This document shows, piece by piece, positions 25,381 through 33,856 of a stretch of DNA of 64,000 nucleotides. Location: positions 682,001 through 746,000 of the forward strand of contig OZ257249.1 in NCBI GenBank assembly GCA_965279565.1. The letters are read 5' to 3'. Below the pieces are notes generated by a model. The model was not told where the DNA came from and searched no databases. It saw nothing but the letters and a program-made list of their open reading frames with translations. Made by a program: the position numbers and the translations under genes. Numbering within the stretch: position 1 is the first letter of the stretch; every line of letters starts with the position of its first letter. Origin of the DNA: Tagaea sp965279565 (GTDB lineage Bacteria; Pseudomonadota; Alphaproteobacteria; CACIAM-22H2).

Positions 25381-26525
25381 AGCGCTCGCCAGTCGACCGC
25401 GGCAAGCCGCTCGTACTGCGCCATGTCGTTGTAGATCTGCGCCGAGATGCGCACCCACAGCCGGTCGCCGAACGCCATGACCGGTGCCTGGATGCGATGC
25501 CGGTCGTAGAGAGCGGCATAGAGCGAGAGTGCGCGCGCTTCGTCCGCCGGCCCGTCGAGAGGCAGGCGGATCGCCGCCAGATGCGCGCGCATGCCCGCAG
25601 GCCCGCAGATTTCTGTGCCATACGCGGCGGCGATGCGTGCGGCCGCACGCGCGCAAAGCGCGTCGTTGTGGGCGCGGATGCGCGCCCAGCCATAGCGCTC
25701 GCCGAACGCGATGCCGTCGGGAACCGACAGCCAGCTTCCCACATCGCGCGTGCCCGTCCAGTCGAACTCGGCATGCAGGCCCTTGCCCAGCCCATGCGAG
25801 ATCGACGTCGGATGGATGCGCTCGCGCCAGCGCTTCGCCACCGACAGGATCGCGGCACCCTTGCCGGCGAACATCCATTTGTGCGCGTTGCCGACATAGA
25901 AATCGGCGTCGAGCGCGCCGAGATCGAGATCGACCTGGCCGGGCGCATGCGCGCCGTCGACGAGCACCGGCACGCCGTGCTTCTTCGCCTCGGTCACGAG
26001 GCGCGCGACCGGAAGTACCAGTGCCGTCGGCGACGTGATGTGGTCGACGATGACCAGCTTCGTGCGCGGCCCGATCGCGGCACCGACAGCCGCGACGACG
26101 CCGTCATCGGTAAGGCCGTCGAACGGCAGCGCCACGATTCGCGGGATCGCACCGGTGCGCCGGCAGACCAGCTCCACCGTTTTCGTCACTGCGCGGTAGC
26201 CATGCGTGGTGATCGCGATCTCGTCGCCGGGCGCGAAGGCGAGCGACTGCAGCACGGCGTTCGCACCCTGCGTGGCGTTCTCGACCAGCGCCAGACCTTC
26301 CGGATCGGCTTTCAGGAAGGTGGCAGCAGCATTGCGCGACGCGGCAACCGCCGACGGCCAGATGCGGCGGATGAAGCCGGTCGTGTCGGCTTCCATGCGC
26401 CGGCGCCAGCCTTCGGCGGCGTTCATCACCGCGCGCGGCGTGGCGCCGAACGAGCCGTGGTTGAGGATCGTGATCGCGGGATCGAGCAGGAATTCGTCGC
26501 GGCAGGCGGCGCCGAATTCAGACAT
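25377..26525 (-). CDS. Class V aminotransferase (isopenicillin-N-epimerase-like)
   Basis: 382 residues, PLP-dependent fold type I. FLLDPAITILNHGSFGATPRAV at the N-terminus is characteristic of the epimerase-like subgroup. The PLP lysine lies in VGNAHKWMFAGKG, with the Asp of VDGAHAPGQ before it. Possible reactions include epimerisation, desulfuration or C-S lysis; the substrate is unknown. The ATG at 26525 overlaps the end of the glutathione peroxidase gene by 8 nt, so it is the last gene of a minus-strand series that may begin at 32215. Confidence 0.85.
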   Translation of the reverse strand: MSEFGAACRDEFLLDPAITILNHGSFGATPRAVMNAAEGWRRRMEADTTGFIRRIWPSAVAASRNAAATFLKADPEGLALVENATQGANAVLQSLAFAPGDEIAITTHGYRAVTKTVELVCRRTGAIPRIVALPFDGLTDDGVVAAVGAAIGPRTKLVIVDHITSPTALVLPVARLVTEAKKHGVPVLVDGAHAPGQVDLDLGALDADFYVGNAHKWMFAGKGAAILSVAKRWRERIHPTSISHGLGKGLHAEFDWTGTRDVGSWLSVPDGIAFGERYGWARIRAHNDALCARAAARIAAAYGTEICGPAGMRAHLAAIRLPLDGPADEARALSLYAALYDRHRIQAPVMAFGDRLWVRISAQIYNDMAQYERLAAVDWRAL

Positions 26526-27159
26526 GCGGCTTTTCCGCCAGCGCCTCGTCGACCGCCTTGCGCAATTCGGCCGACATCGGTGCCACACGCGAGGGCCACG
26601 TGCCGCGCGGCAGCCCGTCGCGGCCGATCAGATACTTGAAGAAGTTCCAGCGCGGCAAGGCGCCCTCGCCCAGTTCGGCGGCGAGCCAGCGATAGAACGG
26701 ATGGGCATTGGCGCCCGACACGACGTTCTTCTCGGCGAGTGCAAACGACACGTCGAAGCCTTCGCAGAACGCCTTGATCTCGGCGTTCGTGCCCGGCTCC
26801 TGCTGGCCGAAATCGTCGGACGGCACGCCGAGCAGGACGAGCCCCTTGTCCTTGTAGGCCCGCCACAGCGCCTCGAGCTCGGCATATTGCGGCGTGTAGC
26901 CGCAGAACGATGCCGTGTTGACGACGAGCAGCGGCTTGCCCGCGAAGTCGCGCAGGCGCAGCTTCGTGCCTTCGATCGACACGAACTCGAAATCGAATGC
27001 GGTCATGCCCGTCTTCCCCTTGCCCGCGGCGATCGTTCCGGCATGTGCCGTCCCGGCGAGCCGCCCGCCGTAATACCCGCCCATCGCCACCGCGAACGCG
27101 GCGACCGAGAAGACCCGGCGCGAGACCCGCGCCAGCGGGCCGTCGTCCACCTTAGCCAT
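26518..27159 (-). CDS. Exported glutathione-peroxidase-family protein
   Basis: 213 residues. The first ~40 form a Tat-type signal (SRRVFSVAAFAVAMGG, cleavage near AHA-G). The peroxidase domain has Cys86 in NTASFCGYTPQY, Gln119/120 in DDFGQQEPG and the Trp of PRWNFFKYLI. The enzyme is a cysteine (not seleno-) form and probably reduces hydroperoxides with a thioredoxin-like donor in the periplasm. The start at 27159 overlaps the upstream molybdoenzyme stop by 8 nt and is supported by the complete twin-arginine region. Confidence 0.86.
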   Translation of the reverse strand: MAKVDDGPLARVSRRVFSVAAFAVAMGGYYGGRLAGTAHAGTIAAGKGKTGMTAFDFEFVSIEGTKLRLRDFAGKPLLVVNTASFCGYTPQYAELEALWRAYKDKGLVLLGVPSDDFGQQEPGTNAEIKAFCEGFDVSFALAEKNVVSGANAHPFYRWLAAELGEGALPRWNFFKYLIGRDGLPRGTWPSRVAPMSAELRKAVDEALAEKPHV

Positions 27160-27811
27160 ATCGTTCCTCCGTCCACGGATCGCCGCGCATGTGATAGCCG
27201 CGCACTTCCCAGAAGCCGGCGCGGTCCTCGGCGACGAACTCCAGCCGCGTGAGCCACTTCGCACTCTTCCACAGATAGAGCTTGGGCAGGATGAGGCGGA
27301 CCGGCCCGCCATGCTCGCCGGTGATCGGCTTGCCTTCCCAGCTGTGCGCGAGCAGCACGTCGTCGGCCGCGAAATACTCGAGCGGCACGTTCGTCGTGTA
27401 GCCGTCGTAGGAATGCTGGACGACGAACTTCGCCTCGCTTCGCGGGCGCACGATCTCCAGCAGGCGGCGCGTCGACACGCCGCGCCAGCGGTTGTCGAAG
27501 CGCGACCACGCCGTCACGCAATGGATGTCGCTGACGAAATCGTCCTGCTTCTCCGCCTGGAAGGCCGCCCAGTCCCAGGTGAGCGGATTCCCGACGAGCC
27601 CGTCGACCGTCAGATGCCAGTCCTTCGTCGTGACCGGCGGCTGGATGCCGATGTCGAGGACGGGCCACGTCGTGACCTCGCGCTGGCCCGGCGGCAGGCG
27701 CACGGCCGGATCGGCCGTCGCACCGGTCAGCAGCCGGCCCTCGTCGGCCCATTTGCGCTTGGTATCGACCAGCTTCTGCTTGATCTGGCCGAATATTCCT
27801 TCGTCCGCCAT
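27152..27811 (-). CDS. Sulfite-oxidase-like molybdopterin enzyme
   Basis: 219 residues with one sulfite-oxidase-type catalytic domain. WHLTVDGLVGNPLTWDW, then DIHCVTAWSR with the molybdenum-ligand Cys98, and later HGGPVRLILPKLYLWKSAKWL mark the family. No signal peptide and no dimerisation domain are visible, unlike periplasmic MsrP or true sulfite oxidase. This resembles the small YuiH-type oxidoreductases of unknown substrate. It overlaps the exported peroxidase gene, so the two may be functionally linked in redox chemistry. Confidence 0.84.
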   Translation of the reverse strand: MADEGIFGQIKQKLVDTKRKWADEGRLLTGATADPAVRLPPGQREVTTWPVLDIGIQPPVTTKDWHLTVDGLVGNPLTWDWAAFQAEKQDDFVSDIHCVTAWSRFDNRWRGVSTRRLLEIVRPRSEAKFVVQHSYDGYTTNVPLEYFAADDVLLAHSWEGKPITGEHGGPVRLILPKLYLWKSAKWLTRLEFVAEDRAGFWEVRGYHMRGDPWTEERYG

Positions 27812-27876
27812 CCGATCCTCGCCGGCAAGTCCGTGCCGACGACTATAGGGCCGAACGGCCCGGATTGGCAGCCGTC

Positions 27877-28317
27877 CTACTGCGCCTTCAGGCTCGCGCG
27901 CACGCGTTCGAGCGCCTGGCGCGGTCCGGCCTGGCCGAGCACGGCCGCCTCGCCGTAGGTCAGCACGACGAGCAGGTCGGCGCCGTCGACGACCGTCCGC
28001 GCGACGAATTCGACATCGTCGCCCTCGTCCTCGGCCGTTCCCGAAAGCCCGTCGGCCTTGAATTCGACCTCGTCGAGTTCCGTTTCGATGAAGGCGCGCA
28101 CCCGCGCCGTCGCGTTCGCGGCACCGCCGGCAATGCGGGCGGCGACGACGTAGATCGTGTTCGGCGGGTTGTGCGCCTCGAACTGCGGCTTGCCCGGCAC
28201 GACAACCCACGGGTCCGGCGTCCAGACCGAGAAGCGCCCGTCCGTGCGGACGTTGTCGCCTGCAAGTGCGGGCGAAGCCGCAAGCATCAGGGCCGCAATC
28301 AGGGTTCGGATACGCAT
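27877..28317 (-). CDS. Small secreted protein of unknown function
   Basis: 146 residues starting at the ATG at 28317, which gives a clean signal peptide (MRIRTLIAALMLAASPALA). An in-frame start 11 codons upstream would spoil it. The mature part begins DNVRTDGRFSVWTPDPWVVVPG and is acidic, with alternating strand-like hydrophobics. I do not recognise a family with certainty. It lies 19 nt behind the ABC exporter stop, so it is probably part of the same transcript, and its product would act in the periplasm. Confidence 0.72.
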   Translation of the reverse strand: MRIRTLIAALMLAASPALAGDNVRTDGRFSVWTPDPWVVVPGKPQFEAHNPPNTIYVVAARIAGGAANATARVRAFIETELDEVEFKADGLSGTAEDEGDDVEFVARTVVDGADLLVVLTYGEAAVLGQAGPRQALERVRASLKAQ

Positions 28318-28336
28318 GTCGTTCTCCTTTTGCCGT

Positions 28337-30175
28337 TCAGTCGTCGGCACCGGACGGCGTCTGCCGCCACAAGTGCCGGTAGGGTCCGTCGACGGCGATC
28401 AGGTCGTCGTGGCGACCGTGCTGGACGATAACGCCGTCGGCCAGCACGAAGATCGAATCGTACGCCACGACCGAGGCCAGGTCGTGCGTTACCGTCACGA
28501 GCGTGCGGTCCTTGCCGACCTTCGCCAGCGTGGCGAGGATTTCCCCGCGCGTCGCGGAATCGAGCGCCGAGGTCGCCTCGTCGAGCAGTAGGATCGCGGG
28601 GTTGCGGACCATCGCGCGCGCGATCCCGATGCGCTGGCGCTGGCCTTGCGACAGCGTGTCGCCGCGTTCGCCCAGCAGCGTGTCATAGCCGTCCGGCAGC
28701 GACATGATAAATCGGTGGATGCCTGCCTGTTTCGCGGCGGCAGCGATGTCGGCGTCGGTCGCGTCGCGCCTTCCCAGCCGGATGTTCTCGCGGATCGTCG
28801 TGCCGAACAGGACGTTATCCTGGAACACGGTCGCCATCTGGGCGCGCAGGCTGTCGCCCGACAGATGCGCCATGTCCGCGCCGTCGAACGTCATGCGGCC
28901 CGAATGCGGCAGATGCAGGCGCAGCAGCAGGGCCAGCAGCGTGCTCTTGCCCGATCCGCTTTCCCCGACGATCGCAACACGGCCTCCCGCCGGGATCGCG
29001 AACGACACGTCGCGCAGGCACGGCCCGGAACCTTCGTAGGCGAAGCCGACATGCTCGAAGCGGATCTCGCTGCGGAACGGGGCGGCGGGGACCGCATCCG
29101 CCGGATCGGCCGGGGCGGCGGGTGCCTCGCGGAACTCGTCGAGATGCTTCAGCGCCGCGGCACCGCCGACGACATCGGGCACGAACTGCGTGAGATGGAC
29201 GATGTTGTAGCTGAGTTCCCAGAACACGGATTCGAACGCGATGAAGGTGCCCACGCTGATGACGTCCTCGAACGTCAGCACGGCGCCGATCCCGAAAACC
29301 GCGAGATGGAGCACGAGGACGGCGATCGCGGCCGAACGCTCGATCAGCGCTTCGAAGAAGCGCACGCGGAAGGCACCCCGCCGCACATGCGCGTTGCGCG
29401 CCCGGTAGCGCGTCGCGAGGTGGCGCTGCAGCGCGAAGGCGCGGACCAGCTTCTGGGCACCCAGGCTCTCGCCCTTCGCCGACATCGCGTCGGCCATCCG
29501 GCGCTTGAGCGCGTAGCCCGCATCGACCGCGCGCGGTGCGAAAAGGCGCGGGCCCAGCAGCGTCAGCGGGAAGATGGCCATCGCGACGACGGCCATCTCC
29601 GGCGACAGCCAGAACAGCAGCGCGATCGCGCCGACAAGTTCCAGCAGCGGCAGCAGGCCCCAGTCGACGCCGTGCATGACGATGCTGTCGATCGTGCCGA
29701 CGTCGTTCGAAAGGCGCGACAGGATGCGCCCCGACTGGGTGCGGTCGATGAAGCTCAGCGTCACGCGCTGGATGCGGTCGAACAGGTCGAGCCGTATCGC
29801 CGACATCGCCTCGGCCCCGAGGCGGGCATTGAGCCATTCGCCCGCGATCATCGCGACGGCCGCGATCGCACCCAGGCCCGCGAGCAGAGACAGCAGCAGG
29901 ACGAGCGTTTCCCAGCGCCCCTCGTCGAGGACGGAGTCGAGCAGGTATTTGAGGCAGAGCGGGAACGCGACGTTGAAGGCGGTCTCGACGGCGATGCAGG
30001 CCGCGAGCGCCCAGAGTGCGCGCGGCCGGCGCAGCAGATAGGGCCGCAGGAACCGCCAGAGTGCCGCAAGCGAGGTGCGAACGTCGGCGAAGGTGAACTG
30101 GTGGATCTCGGCCTCGCCGGACTCCTCCAGTTCGTCGTCCTCTTCGTCGTCGATCTGGTCGGGCTGCCGGTCCAT
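28337..30175 (-). CDS. ABC exporter (fused membrane and ATPase domains, MsbA type)
   Basis: 612 residues forming a half-transporter that works as a dimer. A very acidic N-terminus (residues 1-25, DDEEDDELEESGEAE) precedes six membrane helices (~40-330). The ATPase has Walker A GESGSGKST (~395), the variant signature LSQGQRQR and Walker B AILLLDEATSALD. Such exporters move lipids, peptides or other amphipathic products. It begins 6 nt after the oxidase-methyltransferase fusion gene, so export of that enzyme's product is a reasonable inference. Substrate unknown. Confidence 0.9.
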   Translation of the reverse strand: MDRQPDQIDDEEDDELEESGEAEIHQFTFADVRTSLAALWRFLRPYLLRRPRALWALAACIAVETAFNVAFPLCLKYLLDSVLDEGRWETLVLLLSLLAGLGAIAAVAMIAGEWLNARLGAEAMSAIRLDLFDRIQRVTLSFIDRTQSGRILSRLSNDVGTIDSIVMHGVDWGLLPLLELVGAIALLFWLSPEMAVVAMAIFPLTLLGPRLFAPRAVDAGYALKRRMADAMSAKGESLGAQKLVRAFALQRHLATRYRARNAHVRRGAFRVRFFEALIERSAAIAVLVLHLAVFGIGAVLTFEDVISVGTFIAFESVFWELSYNIVHLTQFVPDVVGGAAALKHLDEFREAPAAPADPADAVPAAPFRSEIRFEHVGFAYEGSGPCLRDVSFAIPAGGRVAIVGESGSGKSTLLALLLRLHLPHSGRMTFDGADMAHLSGDSLRAQMATVFQDNVLFGTTIRENIRLGRRDATDADIAAAAKQAGIHRFIMSLPDGYDTLLGERGDTLSQGQRQRIGIARAMVRNPAILLLDEATSALDSATRGEILATLAKVGKDRTLVTVTHDLASVVAYDSIFVLADGVIVQHGRHDDLIAVDGPYRHLWRQTPSGADD

Positions 30176-30181
30176 CGGGCT

Positions 30182-32215
30182 TCAGCTTTCCTTCGACTGG
30201 AAGCAGAGTCGCAGGCTGTCGATGTCGTCGAACCACGCATCGGGACCGAAGCCGGCGGCCGAGACCGCCTGCCACAGTGCGGCAAGCCGGGCCGGGTCCT
30301 CGAATGCCGGCACGAACCCGGCGTCGCGAAGATGCTCGGACCATTCCCAGCATGCGCGCAGGCGCGGCACGCCGTCGACAAGGTCGTAGCGGCCGGTATG
30401 GTGGAGAGCGAGTTCCGCCGTCGCCGAACCGAAGAAAAGTCCGCGGCGCGAGACGCGGTGCAGTTCCGCGAGCGCGTCGGCAAGGGCGGCATCCGGCACG
30501 TGCGCGAGGCAGGTCTCGTAGACCACGTCGAAATGCCCGTCGGGAAACGGCAGGTCGCGCACGTCGCCATGCAGGTTGAACGCGGCGAGCCCGGCCGGCG
30601 TGGCGGCATGGATCGCGCGGTTGTTCTCGACGCCGTGCGCGTCGAGCCCCATCGCGCGCAGCTCGCCGACGAGTAGGCCGCTGGCCGAGCCTGCGTCGAG
30701 GATCGAGAACCGGTCGCCGACATTCCAGGCCGACTGCGCCAGCGCCTTGAGCGTGCGCGCATCGAGGAACCGGCGACGCGCTTCGGCATAGTCGCCAAGC
30801 CCGCGATATTTCGCGAAATGCGCCGGCCCGATGCGCTTTGCCGGCGGCTTGCGGCGCGGCAGAAGTCGCACGACGGCATCCAGCGCCAGGTCGCTTGCGG
30901 CGTCGGCGGAGTCGATCACCGCGTTGATCGTGGAATCGAACAGATAGTCGCCGACGAGGTAGAGCGCTGGATGGCCCGCCGGCTCAGGCACATGATTCGT
31001 GAAGATGTCGCGCTCCGGCTCGCCGCCCGGCACGGCGTTGACGGACGACAGCCAGCGATGGACGCCCGCCTCGCGCTTCGTCGCGGCCTCCGGTCGCAGG
31101 TCCGCCGGCAGGCTCGCGAGCACGCGGGCCACGATCGTCGCGTCGTCGAGATTGGCCATCTCGAGGGCGGCGTTCCCGGCGATGAGCCAGCCGAGGACGC
31201 CGGCATCGCCACAGTCGCCACGGGCACTTTCGTCGTAGACGCAGCAGCCGCCGAACGCGTCGCTGATCCACCAATCGTCCTTGATCCGGCCGCGCCAGAA
31301 CGGCTTCTCGAACAGGACCGAAACACGCAGATAGTGGCCGGGCCTGTCGAAATAGCGGATATGGCGGGCCATCGCCGCATCGAGCGCGTCGCCGTCCCAC
31401 GAAAGCTGCGCAAGCGCGCTCAGCGGAAGGGCCACGACCAGCACGTCGAAATCGCGCGAGGACTCGCCCTGCGGGCCTTGGAGCGCGACGCGGTAGCGGC
31501 CTTCGCCGGTACGGCCGATCTTCGATGCGCGCGAGCCCATCACGAACTCGGCCGAATTCGTGCGCGCGAGTTCGGCGGCCAGCGCGTCGGTGATCGCCTG
31601 CGCGCCGCCGCGGACCTTGAGCAGCTTGATGTAGCCGTCGACATCCATCAGCACGTTGCGCATGACGTTGAGCGCGTTCGTCAGATGGAGCGGAGCCGCG
31701 ACATCGCTGTGGACGGCCGAGCGGACGAACCGCCGCGCCACATCGTCGGTGACGTGCGCATGGATCAGATCGAGTCCGTTTGTCCGGCCGAGTGCGCGCA
31801 TCGCCGGCGCATCGCCGCGGCCGTCGTAATATTCGGCTGTCGAGATCGTGTCGGCACAGTAGCGATGGAACGCCTCGATCTGGCGGCGCGTCTCGGGTTC
31901 GAGCGTCGCCAAACCGTCGAGAATCCTGTCGCCGACGACGAACGTGTTTGAATCGATCGGCCGGCTCGTCAGGCCGAGCGTGCCGACGAGCTCGGCGAGC
32001 GGGTCGGCGCCGAGTGCGGTGTAGTCGTAGATCTCCGCCACGCCGGCATCGTAGGCGATGCCGCTTTCGGGAAATTTCCGGGTCAGGAGCTTGCCGCCGA
32101 GCCTGTCCGTCGCCTCGATGACGGTCACGCGGACGCGGTCGGTGCACTTGGCCTTGAAGTGCCTTGCCGCCATCAGGCCGCCGGGTCCGCCCCCGACGAT
32201 TCCTACTTCGATCAT
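30182..32215 (-). CDS. FAD-dependent amine-oxidase-like protein fused to a SAM methyltransferase
   Basis: 677 residues, two enzymes in one chain. Residues 1-~455 are a flavin amine-oxidase/protoporphyrinogen-oxidase-like domain: EVGIVGGGPGGLMAARHF binds FAD (Gly8, 10, 13) and VYLVGDYLF-like LYLVGDYLFDSTIN near 440 is the C-terminal FAD motif. From about residue 490 a class I methyltransferase follows, with motif I ILDAGSASGLLVGEL near 504 and DLPFPDGHFDVVYETCLAHV. The start at 32215 avoids 21 unconserved residues. Downstream are an ABC exporter and redox enzymes. Product unknown. Confidence 0.85.
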   Translation of the reverse strand: MIEVGIVGGGPGGLMAARHFKAKCTDRVRVTVIEATDRLGGKLLTRKFPESGIAYDAGVAEIYDYTALGADPLAELVGTLGLTSRPIDSNTFVVGDRILDGLATLEPETRRQIEAFHRYCADTISTAEYYDGRGDAPAMRALGRTNGLDLIHAHVTDDVARRFVRSAVHSDVAAPLHLTNALNVMRNVLMDVDGYIKLLKVRGGAQAITDALAAELARTNSAEFVMGSRASKIGRTGEGRYRVALQGPQGESSRDFDVLVVALPLSALAQLSWDGDALDAAMARHIRYFDRPGHYLRVSVLFEKPFWRGRIKDDWWISDAFGGCCVYDESARGDCGDAGVLGWLIAGNAALEMANLDDATIVARVLASLPADLRPEAATKREAGVHRWLSSVNAVPGGEPERDIFTNHVPEPAGHPALYLVGDYLFDSTINAVIDSADAASDLALDAVVRLLPRRKPPAKRIGPAHFAKYRGLGDYAEARRRFLDARTLKALAQSAWNVGDRFSILDAGSASGLLVGELRAMGLDAHGVENNRAIHAATPAGLAAFNLHGDVRDLPFPDGHFDVVYETCLAHVPDAALADALAELHRVSRRGLFFGSATAELALHHTGRYDLVDGVPRLRACWEWSEHLRDAGFVPAFEDPARLAALWQAVSAAGFGPDAWFDDIDSLRLCFQSKES

Positions 32216-32300
32216 ATGTGCTACGTCTCGATTCCGACTTCCCGAGTCGCGGGCAGTCTGGCGTCTCGATACTCCCAAACCGTACCGGAATGAAGGCGGA

Positions 32301-33089
32301 TCAGCGCCAGCGCAGCAGCCATTTTTCCAGCCGGGTCAGCGCCGTCCCCAGCGCGAGCCCGAGGATCGAGATCAGCAGGACCCCGGCCAGGAGCTGGTCG
32401 GTCAGCATCAGGTTGCCGGCCTGCAGGATGAAGGCCCCGATACCGTACTGCGCGCCGATCATCTCGGCCGAAACCAGCAGGATCAGGGCGATCGAGGTGC
32501 TGATGCGGAATCCCGCAAGAATGCCCGGCAGGGCGCCGGGCAGCACGACCTTGCGCAGCACGTCGGCGGCAGGCAGGCCGAAGCTCTGGGCCATCCGGAT
32601 CAGGTTGCGCGGGACCGCGTCGATTGCCGCGTATGTCGCGATCGCGGTCGGGAAGAACACCCCGAGCGCGATCGTGGCGATCTTCGAGGCCTCGCCGATC
32701 CCCAGCCACAGGATCAGCAGCGGCAGCAGAGATATTTTCGGGATCGGGAACAGGGCCGAGACGAACGGCACGCCGATCGACCGGCCGAGCGACCAGACGC
32801 CGATGGCGAAACCCGCCGCGAGCCCGCAGATCGTCCCGACCGCCCAGCCGCCAAACAGGCGTACCAGGCTTTCCGACACGTGCCGCCAGAGCGTGCCGGT
32901 GTCCCAGAGTTCGCCCAGCGCCAGAATCACGGCGCTGGGGGCCGGCAGGAAGATCGGCGAGACGTAGCCGCGCGCGACCGAAAATTCCCACAGCGCCACA
33001 AGGCCGACGAACGCGCCGAGTGCGGCCCCGCGGACCGGCACATGCGCGAACCCGCCGCCGCGGAACGTGACGGGCCGGCGCTCAGCCAT
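32301..33089 (-). CDS. ABC importer permease (taurine/nitrate/sulfonate type)
   Basis: 262 residues with six helices, SsuC/TauC family. PIFLPAPSAVILALGEL near the N-terminus and the loop AQSFGLPAADVLRKVVLPGALPGILAGFRI are diagnostic. The ATG at 33089 overlaps the end of the ATPase gene by 8 nt; a longer frame to 33134 is not needed. It is the last gene of a binding protein-ATPase-permease series. The substrate may be a sulfonate, nitrate or a thiamine-precursor-like compound and cannot be decided. Confidence 0.9.
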   Translation of the reverse strand: MAERRPVTFRGGGFAHVPVRGAALGAFVGLVALWEFSVARGYVSPIFLPAPSAVILALGELWDTGTLWRHVSESLVRLFGGWAVGTICGLAAGFAIGVWSLGRSIGVPFVSALFPIPKISLLPLLILWLGIGEASKIATIALGVFFPTAIATYAAIDAVPRNLIRMAQSFGLPAADVLRKVVLPGALPGILAGFRISTSIALILLVSAEMIGAQYGIGAFILQAGNLMLTDQLLAGVLLISILGLALGTALTRLEKWLLRWR

Positions 33090-33855
33090 CGGCGATCTCG
33101 CGTTCGGCGACCTGCGCTTCTGTGCGGATGGCATCCCACAGGCGTTCGCCGAGTTCGGCCATCGCCCGCGCGGCGGCCGGCTTTCCGCGCTCGGCCTGCG
33201 GCATGTCGACCGTGACGATTTCCTTGATGCGGCCGGGCCGGCGCGACAGCACGCAGATGCGGTCGGCGAGCCGGACCGCCTCGTGCAGGTTGTGCGTGAC
33301 GTAGACGGATGTCGTGCGCGTGGCGAGCCAGAGCTTGAGGAAATCCTCCATCAGCAGGTCGCGCGTCTGCGCGTCGAGTGCGGAAAGCGGTTCGTCCATC
33401 AGCAGGATGGCGGGCTCGACCGCAAGGGCGCGCGCGATCCCGACGCGCTGGCGCATGCCGCCGGAAAGCTGGCGGGGAAACGCCGCGCGGAATTCGACGA
33501 GGTTCGTGCGCGCCAGCGCGTCGTCCACGCGCGCGCGAAGCTCGCCCGCAGCTAGATTCCGGTGTTCGAGGGCAAGCGCCACGTTGCCTTCGACCGTGCG
33601 CCACGGCAGCAGCGCGAAATCCTGGAAGATGTAGGTGATCGGGTTCAGCGATCCGGCCGGTGGATCGCCGACAACCGACACGCTGCCCGCCGACGGCTTC
33701 AGGATGCCGCCCATGATGCCCAGCATCGTCGACTTGCCGCAGCCCGACGGGCCCAGCAGCGCCACGCATTCGCCGGCACGGACGGTCAGGTCGATCCGGT
33801 CGAGAACCTCGAGCGCGCCGTAGCGGTGCGAGATCCCCTCGCAGACGAGTTCCAC
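33082..33855 (-). CDS. ABC importer ATPase (SsuB/TauB type)
   Basis: 257 residues with a GTG start at 33855, one base after the stop of the binding-protein gene. Walker A is GPSGCGKST, the signature LSGGMRQRVGIARAL, Walker B ILLMDEPLSALD and the switch VTHNLHEAVRLADRI. No regulatory C-terminal domain is present, as usual for this branch. It energises the permease encoded next. Confidence 0.91.
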   Translation of the reverse strand: MELVCEGISHRYGALEVLDRIDLTVRAGECVALLGPSGCGKSTMLGIMGGILKPSAGSVSVVGDPPAGSLNPITYIFQDFALLPWRTVEGNVALALEHRNLAAGELRARVDDALARTNLVEFRAAFPRQLSGGMRQRVGIARALAVEPAILLMDEPLSALDAQTRDLLMEDFLKLWLATRTTSVYVTHNLHEAVRLADRICVLSRRPGRIKEIVTVDMPQAERGKPAAARAMAELGERLWDAIRTEAQVAEREIADG

Positions 33856-33856
33856 T

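Noticed and set aside
27848..27861. Small GGGCC/GGCCC inverted repeat between the secreted-protein and molybdoenzyme genes
   Set aside because: Only 5 bp, no T-run, and such repeats are frequent in GC-rich DNA.
25377..32215. The fusion-exporter-aminotransferase run as a beta-lactam cluster
   Set aside because: Epimerase-like aminotransferases are widespread, and no NRPS, isopenicillin N synthase or beta-lactam synthetase is present.
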